From contig PLZZ01000207.1 of NCBI GenBank assembly GCA_003153585.1, positions 2,257-8,044 on the forward strand: DNA of 5,788 nucleotides, read 5' to 3'. This document shows positions 1 to 5,755 of the stretch, one piece after another (the stretch's first letter is position 1; the number at the start of each line of letters is the position of its first letter). Position numbers and translations under genes: made by a program. Source of the stretch: Acidobacteriota bacterium (lineage in GTDB: Bacteria; Acidobacteriota; Terriglobia; Acidiferrales; UBA7541). The notes under the pieces are model-generated. The model worked only from the letters and a program-made list of their open reading frames with translations. It did no database searches and had not been told where the DNA came from.

Positions 1-704
1 TTATTGGGGTCGGCCGCAAGAATTCTTAGAGCGGTGTCGAGCATTTTCGGAGTTTCCTGCGCCTGCTGGTAGGCGATCGCGGTTTGTTCGCGCACCGTGA
101 TCGTATAGGGAGAATCCGGAAATGAGGTTACGTATCGCTCAAACAGAGCAGCGCGTGCTGCTGGATCGGCGGTCTTATACGCGGCGTTCACCAGCGCGTA
201 TTCCACATATCCGATATCACCCTGCACGTTGTTTATGCTCACCGACTTCTGCTGCACCCACTGGTCCGGCGGCGTGCCTTCCGGTGCCGGCAAATTCTTA
301 TATTTCGAGATGATTTCCGCAACTTTGTCGCCCGCGGCAAATACTTTTTTGGTGTCGCCCTGTTCCTCCGCCGCATGAACCATGCTTACAGCCGCGGAAA
401 GGTTGGTCGGATCCAGCGCGAGCGCCTTCGCAGCGAATTCGTAAACTTTGGCATAGTTTTTTTGCGCCAGATACGTCTGCACGTAAAGCTGGTCCGCCAA
501 CAGCGCCATATCTCCGGTACCAAAATCGGTCATGAATTTATCGAGCAGCGCCACCTTATCAGGCCCGTCCGGAGCTGCGTAAATGTCCGCGAGAGCTTTA
601 TCTTCGGGCGTGCCGGCTGAGACCGAAACGCTTTTGCCGATTTGCGCTGACGCGGTTGTTGCGATACAGAGGAAGATCGCCATGAGAATCACGAAACGTT
701 TCAT
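1..704 (-). CDS. Exported TPR-repeat protein, 3' end missing (partial)
   Basis: The reading frame is open from an ATG at 704-702 to the window edge: 234 codons, no stop reached, so the C-terminus is missing. The N-terminus is a Sec signal peptide: Lys2-Arg3, a hydrophobic stretch at about residues 4-17, and an ASA|Q cleavage site after residue 20. The mature protein is therefore predicted to be periplasmic or secreted. Residues 64-101 form a good tetratricopeptide unit (paired helices, with YAKVYEFAAKALALDP closing it). Residues 102-135 and 160-234 look like further helical repeats, the last with the FPDSPY turn common in TPR/BamD-like proteins. TPR proteins act as protein-binding scaffolds; no catalytic motif is visible and the partner is unknown. 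The start is fixed by a near-ideal Shine-Dalgarno 5 nt upstream. The gene lies 18 nt after the methyltransferase gene and probably shares its transcript. The TPR and signal-peptide calls are solid; the function is not known. Confidence 0.88.
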   Translation of the reverse strand, partial: MKRFVILMAIFLCIATTASAQIGKSVSVSAGTPEDKALADIYAAPDGPDKVALLDKFMTDFGTGDMALLADQLYVQTYLAQKNYAKVYEFAAKALALDPTNLSAAVSMVHAAEEQGDTKKVFAAGDKVAEIISKYKNLPAPEGTPPDQWVQQKSVSINNVQGDIGYVEYALVNAAYKTADPAARAALFERYVTSFPDSPYTITVREQTAIAYQQAQETPKMLDTALRILAADPN

Positions 705-706
705 AG

Positions 707-715
707 TCACCTCCT
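707..715 (-). promoter_or_regulatory. Shine-Dalgarno of the TPR gene
   Basis: Read on the minus strand this is AGGAGGTGA, a nine-base match to the usual anti-Shine-Dalgarno at the 3' end of bacterial 16S rRNA. It lies within the 18-nt gap between the two minus-strand genes and its AGGAGG core ends 5 nt before the ATG. It fixes the start of the TPR gene and suggests strong independent translation of this second cistron. It is much stronger than the signal in front of the upstream methyltransferase gene. Confidence 0.85.
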
Positions 716-722
716 GTTTTAT

Positions 723-1331
723 TCACTTCGAAATCCGGGATTGTCCGAAGCTCTCACCAGGCTTAGCAAAAGCAGGAACAAATCGGGGGACACGGCGGCA
801 ATATTCCTCGTAAGCCGTGCCGAATCGGTCGCGCAATTCGCGCTCCTCAAGTGCGATGGCAATGCGCGTGAGCACCAGCCATATCGCCGCAACGACCCAC
901 ATCGCGCGCGTCCCCGCGAGAAAGCAAGCTCCGAGGATCGCAAGGAAGGAGCCCATATAGCGCGGGTGGCGAATCAGCGCGTAGATTCCCCGATGAACAA
1001 TTTCGCCGCCTCCGGAGAGTTCCGTTTGCCCCACGAGCCGCTTCGCGCCCAAATCGCGATGCACTCGCCGGAAGATCCACACCTCGAAAATAATAAGCAT
1101 GAATCCGGCAATAATTTCCCACAGTGGTGGCCGGTTCGCGCGAAATAATTCACGGTGGAAAATCACAAGGAGCACCGTGACGGGAAGCCAGGATAGCAGC
1201 ACGCCGGTAATGTAGCCGGCCTTCTGGTTGCGCCGCCAATAGCTCACCTGCGGATGCATTACGAACCAATAGAGCGGGATCGGCAATTGCAAAAAAAGAA
1301 CGACTGCCGCGATCCAGCCGAGGAAGGTCAC
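723..1331 (-). CDS. ICMT/PEMT-family integral membrane methyltransferase-like protein
   Basis: This 202-residue membrane protein has several hydrophobic segments (about residues 2-24, 39-58, 70-87 and 126-156). The C-terminal half carries the signature of the isoprenylcysteine carboxyl methyltransferase / phospholipid methyltransferase superfamily: G115-x-Y-x3-R121-H122-P123-x-Y125-x-G127, then E162-E163 and F170-G171-x2-Y174-x2-Y177-x3-V181-P182. In characterised members this region binds S-adenosylmethionine. Bacterial members act on lipids, quinone-like molecules or unknown substrates, and the substrate cannot be read from sequence, so no gene symbol is given. The start is taken as GTG at 1331-1329, because an in-frame TAA lies four codons upstream and the next in-frame ATG is residue 25, which would remove the first membrane segment. 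No clear Shine-Dalgarno precedes the GTG. The TPR gene follows after 18 nt, so the two are probably co-transcribed. Confidence 0.85.
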   Translation of the reverse strand: MTFLGWIAAVVLFLQLPIPLYWFVMHPQVSYWRRNQKAGYITGVLLSWLPVTVLLVIFHRELFRANRPPLWEIIAGFMLIIFEVWIFRRVHRDLGAKRLVGQTELSGGGEIVHRGIYALIRHPRYMGSFLAILGACFLAGTRAMWVVAAIWLVLTRIAIALEERELRDRFGTAYEEYCRRVPRFVPAFAKPGESFGQSRISK

Positions 1332-1433
1332 GCGCGCATCTTAGTCGAACCCGCGACCCGGAAGACATTATTTTTTCAGTGTCCGAAGGCGAGTCACGAC
1401 ATGGAAAACGCAAGTGCTCCATACTCGCCGCCA

Positions 1434-1462
1434 TTGACGATTTGAGCGTTTCGATGGACGAT
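1434..1462 (+). promoter_or_regulatory. Weak candidate sigma70-type promoter for the cupin/SDR pair
   Basis: TTGACG (1434-1439) matches five of six bases of a -35 box. A 17-nt spacer leads to GACGAT (1457-1462), which matches only three of six bases of a -10 box. It would start transcription at about 1469 and give a leader of roughly 27 nt before the ATG at 1496. The position in the divergent intergenic region is right, but the poor -10 makes this tentative. The rest of 1332-1495 shows a T-run at 1371-1376 and no other clear signal. Confidence 0.22.
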
Positions 1463-1485
1463 TCAGAGCGCAACAATGGTCCGAT

Positions 1486-1491
1486 AGGGGG
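1486..1491 (+). promoter_or_regulatory. Shine-Dalgarno deciding the cupin start
   Basis: AGGGGG ends 4 nt before the ATG at 1496. It resembles the purine-rich GGGGGA site in front of the peptidase gene in this window. No comparable site precedes the upstream in-frame starts (GTG 1379, ATG 1454), so it argues for the shorter protein. Confidence 0.6.
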
Positions 1492-1495
1492 ACAA

Positions 1496-1861
1496 ATGCC
1501 GGCAGCGACATCCTTTGAGAAAATCGAAACGGAAAAATTAAGCGACCGCATCACCCGTGAGATGCTGAACGGCGAAGATGCCACGCTCGCGCGCATTTTT
1601 CTGGCACGCGGGGCGATTGTGCCGCGTCATTCGCATCGCAGCGAACAATTTTCTCTGATTCTGTCGGGAGCGCTGAAATTTAAGTTTGATGATTCCGAAG
1701 TTGTCTTGCACACCGGTGAAATCCTGCTGATTCCTGCAAATGTGCCACACCGGGCCGAGGCGCTGGAAGACACGGTGGACATAGATTTCTTCGCTCCCCG
1801 GCGCGAAGATTGGATTAGTAAAGACGATGCATACCTCCGCGGCAACGCGGGCAAGGACTAA
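1496..1861 (+). CDS. Small single-domain cupin protein
   Basis: This 121-residue protein is essentially one cupin beta-barrel. Motif 1 is G39-x5-H45-x-H47-x3-Q51, ending at G58, with Gln at the position where classical cupins have Glu and a Glu (E50) just before it. Motif 2 is G74-x5-P80-x-N82-x2-H85. H45, H47, Q51 and H85 are the likely metal ligands. The H-x-H...Q...H set is known from several small bacterial cupins, including KdgF-type sugar enzymes, but that does not establish substrate. The C-terminal segment with RREDWISKDDAYLR is, as I remember it, common in this small-cupin group. No signal peptide or membrane segment is present, so it should be cytoplasmic. I chose ATG 1496 over in-frame GTG 1379 and ATG 1454 because of the Shine-Dalgarno and because the extra 39 residues are low in hydrophobic pattern and unlike cupin sequence. 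The SDR gene begins 3 nt after the TAA. Enzyme versus sensor role is open. Confidence 0.85.
   Translation: MPAATSFEKIETEKLSDRITREMLNGEDATLARIFLARGAIVPRHSHRSEQFSLILSGALKFKFDDSEVVLHTGEILLIPANVPHRAEALEDTVDIDFFAPRREDWISKDDAYLRGNAGKD
1853..1857 (+). promoter_or_regulatory. Shine-Dalgarno of the SDR gene inside the cupin 3' end
   Basis: AAGGA lies in the last codons of the cupin gene, 7 nt before the SDR ATG at 1865. With only 3 nt between the cupin stop and this ATG, ribosomes finishing the cupin would be placed on the SDR start, so translational coupling is likely. Confidence 0.6.
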
Positions 1862-1864
1862 CAA

Positions 1865-2656
1865 ATGGACCTCGGATTGAAAGGGCGCGTCGCAATCGTA
1901 GCCGCTGCCAGCAAAGGCTTGGGCCGCGCTGCAGCTGAAGAATTTGCAAAGGAAGGCTGCGAAGTAGCCATCTGCGCCCGGACGGCAGCCGATCTCGAGC
2001 GCACAGCCGACGAAATCGGGAAGGCCAACAACCGTGCAGTATTTTGGCGCGCGGTGGATGTGACCAAGCCCGCAGCCGTCCGCGCCTTCGTGGAAGAAGT
2101 GGACAAAAAATACGGCCGGATCGATATCTGTGTCACGAATGCGGGCGGCCCTCCTGCAAAAAAGTTTCTCGACATCAGCCTCGAAGATTGGCGCGCAGCC
2201 GTCGAGTTGACCTTGCTGAGCAATGTCTATTTCGCGCGCGAAGTACTCCCTCGCATGCAGCGCAATCATTGGGGACGTCTGCTGACGATTACATCCGTGT
2301 CCGTGAAGCAGCCCATCGACGGCCTGCTGCTCTCCAATTCCCTGCGCGCGGGCGTAGCGGGCTTGGCCAAAACCCTCGCGAACGAATTCGGCGCCGACGG
2401 CATCACTGTGAATAACGTTTGCCCCGGGTTCACGCTCACCGACCGCCTCGAAGAGCTTGTGGAACTTCGAGCGAAAGACGCCGGAATCAGCCGCGAGCAG
2501 GCCATTAAGAATATGAGCGCGCAGGTTCCCGCCGGCCGGCTAGCGCAACCTAAAGAGTTCGCTGCGCTGGTAACATTTCTCGCGTCCGAGCGCGCAAGCT
2601 ATATCAACGGCACGACCATCGCGGTGGACGGCGGCCTAGTAAAGGGTCTTCTGTAA
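1865..2656 (+). CDS. Atypical short-chain dehydrogenase/reductase (FabG-like SDR)
   Basis: This 263-residue cytoplasmic protein has a full-length Rossmann SDR fold. Visible landmarks are the glycine-rich loop AAASKGLG (13-20, with Ala replacing the usual Thr-Gly start), a cofactor-adenine Asp-Val (D65-V66), NAG (92-94), the ITS strand with S144, the CPGF loop (186-189) and the C-terminal VDGGL (254-258). The active site is unusual. Aligned to classical members, the catalytic Asn is Thr116, the Tyr is Ser157 and the Lys is Arg161; only S144 is kept. The 13-residue Ser-to-Tyr-position spacing is intact, so this is not a frameshift. From memory, a FabG-like SDR subgroup lacking a perfect tetrad is already recognised (CDD 'BKR_like_SDR_like'), and this gene probably belongs there. 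Automatic annotation as 3-oxoacyl-ACP reductase would be unsafe. It is coupled to the cupin gene, which suggests shared metabolism, but no substrate can be named. Confidence 0.9.
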   Translation: MDLGLKGRVAIVAAASKGLGRAAAEEFAKEGCEVAICARTAADLERTADEIGKANNRAVFWRAVDVTKPAAVRAFVEEVDKKYGRIDICVTNAGGPPAKKFLDISLEDWRAAVELTLLSNVYFAREVLPRMQRNHWGRLLTITSVSVKQPIDGLLLSNSLRAGVAGLAKTLANEFGADGITVNNVCPGFTLTDRLEELVELRAKDAGISREQAIKNMSAQVPAGRLAQPKEFAALVTFLASERASYINGTTIAVDGGLVKGLL

Positions 2657-2677
2657 TCCTAGAGCAACCTTGCGAAC

Positions 2678-2707
2678 TTCGTACCCGAACGGCTCCCGTA
2701 CTATAAT
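2678..2707 (+). promoter_or_regulatory. Probable sigma70-type promoter of the M1 peptidase gene
   Basis: A perfect TATAAT -10 hexamer lies at 2702-2707, and the best-spaced -35 candidate is the weak TTCGTA at 2678-2683 with an 18-nt spacer. A better-looking TTGCGA at 2670-2675 is too far away (26 nt). Transcription would begin at about 2714, leaving a leader of about 36 nt. The 93-nt gap after the SDR gene holds no terminator-like hairpin, so read-through from the cupin/SDR transcript remains possible. Confidence 0.45.
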
Positions 2708-2738
2708 TCTTGCTTTGCTATACGCAACTCGTTCTCTC

Positions 2739-2745
2739 AAGGGGG
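2739..2745 (+). promoter_or_regulatory. Shine-Dalgarno of the M1 peptidase gene
   Basis: AAGGGGG ends 4 nt before the ATG at 2750. The ATG is followed directly by a signal peptide, so start and ribosome site support each other. Confidence 0.65.
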
Positions 2746-2749
2746 AATA

Positions 2750-5431
2750 ATGAAGCATGCACCCTCGCGCCCGCCCCGGAATTGGCCGTTGGTCAATTTC
2801 GCGTTTGTTCTGTCGGCAGCCTTGATTTTATCGGTCATCGCGCGCGCGGATGAGCCGTATGCCCGCAGCAAGGACTACGATTTGCAGAACGTCAAAACCC
2901 ATCTGTGGTTCGACCTCGAACAGAAAAAAGTACGCGGCGAAGTGAACGAAAGCATTTCCATGGTGCGCGACAGCATTGAAACGATTAAGTTTGATTCCGT
3001 GGACCTGACCATTCACAACGTAACAGTGGACGGCAAGGACGCGAAATTTTCCACCACCGATAAAGAACTCATCGTTTCGCTGGAAAGCCCTTCGAAACGC
3101 GGTGAACATCACGACATTTTCATTCGCTACGAAGGGCAGCCAAAGAAAGGCATTTATTTCATTCTGCCGGACAAGAATTATCCAAACCATCCCAAGGAAA
3201 TCTGGACTCAGGGCGAAGCCGAAGACACCCGCTATTACATTCCCATCTACGATTATCCAAACGACCGCACCACCTCGGAAATGTTGCTCACCGTCCCCGC
3301 ATCGTGGATCACCGTCTCCAATGGGGAGCTCCTCGGCACCAAGGACGAGCCCAACGGCATGAAGACCTGGGATTGGAAGCAGTCCCAGCCGCTTTCCACT
3401 TATCTGATCTCGGCGGTAGCGGGCGAGTTTGTCGAAAAGAAGGACGCTTGGCGGGGCATGCCGCTGCGATTCGTAGTGCCGCGCGGCGACGAGTCCAAAA
3501 TCGATTCAACCTTTGTGAACACAAAGCAGATGTTGGACACCTTCTCCGACCATCTCGACGTGCGCTACCCCTGGGCCCAATACGCGCAAACTTCGGTGAA
3601 CGATTTCATCGTAGGAGGCATGGAAAATACCAGCGCAACCACGCTGACCACTAGCGGACTTGTAGATCCTCGGCTCGCCGGCGAAACTCCCTCAGGCTCG
3701 GACAACCTCGATTCGCACGAAATGGCGCATCAGTGGTTTGGAGATCTGGTCACCTGCAAGGATTGGGCAAGTCTCTGGCTGAATGAAGGCTTCGCCACAT
3801 ATTTTGAGCATTTTTGGACTCAGCAGAAGTACGGCGAAGATGCAGTAGCTTATGAATTCTGGCGCGACCAGAGCCAGTGGTTCCGCAATCCCCGGCTCTT
3901 CACGAATCCGATCGTGACCCATGATTTTGACGACTCGCTCGAAAACTCCGGCAACATCTACACCAAGGGCGGCTGGGTCCTGAAGATGTTGCGCACCAAG
4001 CTCGGCGATCAGAATTTTTTCCGCGGGCTGCATTATTACCTGGAAACGAATCGCGGGCAGAACGTGGTTACCGCGGACCTGCAAAAATCCATTGAGCAGG
4101 CCACTGCGACGAACGTGGACCAATTCTTCCAGCAGTGGATTTATCGCGCGGGGGCGCCGATTTACAACGTGAGTTACGCGTACGACGACGCAAACCACCA
4201 GATCAAACTGACCGTGAAGCAAACACAAAAAGTCGAAGGCATGGTAGGCCTGTTCGACATGCCGGTGGACGTTGAAGTTGCGACATCGACCAACCGCAAA
4301 ACCTATCCCCTCGAAGTGAGCAAAGCTGAGGAAACATTTACCCTGGCGGCGGACGGGGCTCCCCTCATGGTTGTTTTCGATAAGGGCGACAAAGTCTTGA
4401 AGACTCTGGATTTCAAGCGCGACGCCGCTGCGTTGATCTATCAATTGAAGAACGGAGCAACCGTGCCGGACCGTGCCGAAGCCGCTGCCACATTGGCTAC
4501 TCCCGGCATCCGCGATAACTCCGGCGTGATTCCGGCACTGGGCGAAGCGGCGCAGCACGATTCTTTTTGGGGCGTTCGCTCCGAGTCTCTACGAACTCTC
4601 GGCAAAATTGGAGGAGCCGACGCGGAGAAGCAGGTTCTCGGAGCCGTCACCGACGAAAAGCCCTGGGTTCGCGAGGTCGCCGTACAGCAGCTAGGCATGT
4701 TCAAAGACGATGCCTCGCTCGGCCCAAAACTCACGGATATAGCCGCGAACGACAAAGCTTTTCGCGTTCGCGCTGCTGCTCTGCATTCTCTCGCGGGAAT
4801 CAAAGCTGCGAACGCTTTCGATTTACTCACTGCAGCGGTCAAATCGGATTCGCCCGACGACATTCTCCGCGAAGCCGGCCTCGGAGGGCTTGGAGACCTG
4901 GGCGACGACCGCGCAGTTCCACTATTGCTGGAATGGTCCGGCCCCGGGAAGCCGCTCGACAGCCGCAGCTCGGCCATCAGCGCTGTCGCTGCGCTCGACA
5001 AGAAAAATAAGGAAATCACCCAAGCGCTCATTTCATATCTGAAGGAGCCTTACTTCGACGTGAAACTCACGGCGCTGTTTTCTCTCGGCCGGCGCGGCGA
5101 TCCGGAGGCCATTGCGCCGCTTGAGGAGTGGCTGAAGAGCGGCGATTTGCCGAGCGGATCAACCTCATTCGTGAAGGCGCAGATCGCAGCCCTCAAGGCG
5201 CAAGCTACTGGCAAATTATTTAGCGGCGACAAAGGCGCGAATGGCCCGGCGGCCACGCCGGCACCCGGCGGGCAAGATGCGGTAGCACAGCCTTCCGCGA
5301 ATGCCATTGGCGGGCAAGATACCACCATGGATGCGCTAAAGAAATTACAACTGCAAATGGCGGAGATGAACGCGCGTCTGGCGAAGATCGAATCTCAGCT
5401 CGCCGCTCCTAAGGCGCCTACTGAAAAATGA
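2750..5431 (+). CDS. Secreted M1-family zinc aminopeptidase with HEAT repeats and coiled-coil tail
   Basis: This 893-residue protein begins with a Sec signal peptide: basic N-terminus, hydrophobic stretch at about 14-30, and ARA|D cleavage after residue 33. Residues ~40-235 form the M1 N-terminal beta domain, including PNDRTTSEMLLTVP (170-183). The catalytic domain has the substrate-amino-terminus motif GGMEN (289-293, the form also seen in leukotriene A4 hydrolase). It also has the zinc site H323-E-x2-H327-x18-E346 with E324 as catalytic base, and Y404 in an IYTKG context as the likely transition-state tyrosine. All residues needed for activity are present. A small beta-sandwich (~470-555) is followed by alpha-helical HEAT-like repeats (~570-820), an Ala/Gly/Pro-rich linker (~821-858) and a heptad-pattern helix (863-884). 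The family removes N-terminal residues from peptides; the precise specificity is not readable. There is one cysteine in the mature chain (C336). Predicted location is periplasmic or extracellular. It has its own probable promoter and is followed by a probable terminator, so it may be transcribed alone. Confidence 0.95.
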   Translation: MKHAPSRPPRNWPLVNFAFVLSAALILSVIARADEPYARSKDYDLQNVKTHLWFDLEQKKVRGEVNESISMVRDSIETIKFDSVDLTIHNVTVDGKDAKFSTTDKELIVSLESPSKRGEHHDIFIRYEGQPKKGIYFILPDKNYPNHPKEIWTQGEAEDTRYYIPIYDYPNDRTTSEMLLTVPASWITVSNGELLGTKDEPNGMKTWDWKQSQPLSTYLISAVAGEFVEKKDAWRGMPLRFVVPRGDESKIDSTFVNTKQMLDTFSDHLDVRYPWAQYAQTSVNDFIVGGMENTSATTLTTSGLVDPRLAGETPSGSDNLDSHEMAHQWFGDLVTCKDWASLWLNEGFATYFEHFWTQQKYGEDAVAYEFWRDQSQWFRNPRLFTNPIVTHDFDDSLENSGNIYTKGGWVLKMLRTKLGDQNFFRGLHYYLETNRGQNVVTADLQKSIEQATATNVDQFFQQWIYRAGAPIYNVSYAYDDANHQIKLTVKQTQKVEGMVGLFDMPVDVEVATSTNRKTYPLEVSKAEETFTLAADGAPLMVVFDKGDKVLKTLDFKRDAAALIYQLKNGATVPDRAEAAATLATPGIRDNSGVIPALGEAAQHDSFWGVRSESLRTLGKIGGADAEKQVLGAVTDEKPWVREVAVQQLGMFKDDASLGPKLTDIAANDKAFRVRAAALHSLAGIKAANAFDLLTAAVKSDSPDDILREAGLGGLGDLGDDRAVPLLLEWSGPGKPLDSRSSAISAVAALDKKNKEITQALISYLKEPYFDVKLTALFSLGRRGDPEAIAPLEEWLKSGDLPSGSTSFVKAQIAALKAQATGKLFSGDKGANGPAATPAPGGQDAVAQPSANAIGGQDTTMDALKKLQLQMAEMNARLAKIESQLAAPKAPTEK
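5267..5320 (+). repeat. Two in-frame 12-nt direct repeats in the peptidase linker
   Basis: GGCGGGCAAGAT occurs at 5267-5278 and again, identically, at 5309-5320, 42 nt (14 codons) apart and in the same frame. Each copy encodes GGQD within the low-complexity linker between HEAT repeats and coiled coil (residues 840-843 and 854-857). It may be the remnant of a tandem duplication that lengthened the linker. Confidence 0.6.
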
Positions 5432-5473
5432 TTTCCGCACGCTCCATTGCGCCCCGGCGCGACTTTACATGTG

Positions 5474-5496
5474 CCGGGCGGCCGACGCCCGGTTTT
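5474..5496 (+). terminator. Probable Rho-independent terminator of the peptidase gene
   Basis: CCGGGCG (5474-5480) pairs perfectly with CGCCCGG (5486-5492) around the 5-nt loop GCCGA. A short T-tract (TTTT, 5493-5496) follows. It lies 42 nt after the peptidase TGA. The GC-only 7-bp stem is strong, but four T residues is short for an intrinsic terminator, so it could instead be part of a repeat element. Confidence 0.55.
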
Positions 5497-5502
5497 CGTA
5501 GC

Positions 5503-5519
5503 GCCGCCGTCCCGCCGGC
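5503..5519. repeat. Imperfect GC hairpin followed by a T-rich stretch
   Basis: GCCGCCG (5503-5509) and CGCCGGC (5513-5519) form a stem with one C-C mismatch and a TCC loop. The sequence TCTTTT (5520-5525) follows. It is either a second, back-up terminator or a unit of a dispersed repeat; its closeness to the previous hairpin (10 nt) fits both. Confidence 0.4.
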
Positions 5520-5568
5520 TCTTTTGACGTTTCGTATCCCGGGCGTATGACCCTGCGCAGCTTTGTGG

Positions 5569-5588
5569 GTCGCGGCTTTAGCCGCGAC
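5569..5588. repeat. Near-perfect 20-nt palindrome, REP-like
   Basis: GTCGCGGC (5569-5576) and GCCGCGAC (5581-5588) are perfect inverted arms around TTTA. No T-tract follows, so it is a poor terminator. The sequence style is that of the short dispersed palindromes I associate with acidobacterial and other soil genomes, which is recall and not shown here. It could alternatively be a binding site for a dimeric protein. Confidence 0.5.
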
Positions 5589-5616
5589 ATAAGAAATGCC
5601 TCTGACAATTTTCCTT

Positions 5617-5635
5617 TCGGCGGATTTTTCGCCGA
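5617..5635. repeat. Inverted repeat with a T-rich loop
   Basis: TCGGCG (5617-5622) and CGCCGA (5630-5635) are perfect 6-bp arms around a 7-nt loop, GATTTTT. It lies 28 nt after the REP-like palindrome and may be part of the same composite element. No T-tract follows the stem on either strand that would make a standard terminator. Confidence 0.4.
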
Positions 5636-5693
5636 GCCTTGCGCCTCGCTAATCGATGGGGCTTGCATTCACCGGTGTTGTCGTCTTAGTAGT

Positions 5694-5710
5694 GCGCCGG
5701 CGGGTGGCGC
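5694..5710. repeat. Short GC inverted repeat
   Basis: GCGCC (5694-5698) and GGCGC (5706-5710) are 5-bp arms around GGCGGGT. In sequence this rich in G and C such short arms can arise by chance. It is listed because it is the last of the run of hairpins in this spacer. Confidence 0.25.
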
Positions 5711-5749
5711 CTCCTTCCACATCACACGGAATGTCACTGACGCCCAGGA

Positions 5750-5755
5750 TATAAT
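5750..5755 (+). promoter_or_regulatory. Isolated TATAAT, possible -10 of a gene to the right
   Basis: A perfect TATAAT lies 33 nt from the window edge, with no good -35 at 16-18 nt upstream (the 18-nt position reads ACGGAA). It has the same form as the -10 box in front of the peptidase gene, where the -35 is also weak. No start codon with a ribosome site is visible before the window ends. Confidence 0.3.

Noticed and set aside
122..620. Plus-strand open frames of 63 and 81 codons
   Set aside because: Both are antisense to the TPR gene, whose frame is supported by a signal peptide, a TPR unit and a strong ribosome site.
741..1148. 135-codon plus-strand open frame opposite the methyltransferase gene
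   Set aside because: It is fully antisense to a frame that carries the RHP and EE/FG methyltransferase motifs, and its translation is charged low complexity without a known motif.
1538..2269. 243-codon minus-strand open frame spanning the cupin and SDR genes
   Set aside because: It is antisense across two genes with clear family motifs and crosses their junction. The translation is Cys/Phe/His-rich and resembles no protein family.
2657..2749. Possible riboswitch or attenuator before the peptidase gene
   Set aside because: The gap is only 93 nt, no stable hairpin was found, and the predicted leader after the TATAAT is about 36 nt, too short for a known riboswitch class.
3692..4558. 288-codon open frame on the minus strand inside the peptidase gene
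   Set aside because: It lies wholly antisense to a region whose plus-strand frame encodes the M1 zinc site, Tyr404 and the beta-sandwich. Its translation has no recognisable domain and no ribosome site was seen; long antisense frames are common in GC-rich genes.
4441..5031. 196-codon minus-strand open frame antisense to the HEAT repeats
   Set aside because: The translation is Ser/Ala/Arg-rich low complexity, as expected from the reverse of a GC-rich helical-repeat gene.
5465..5668. 67-codon minus-strand open frame in the downstream spacer
   Set aside because: It runs through three inverted repeats, is rich in Arg, Pro and Lys, and has no evident ribosome site or domain. It is best read as a spurious frame over repeat DNA.
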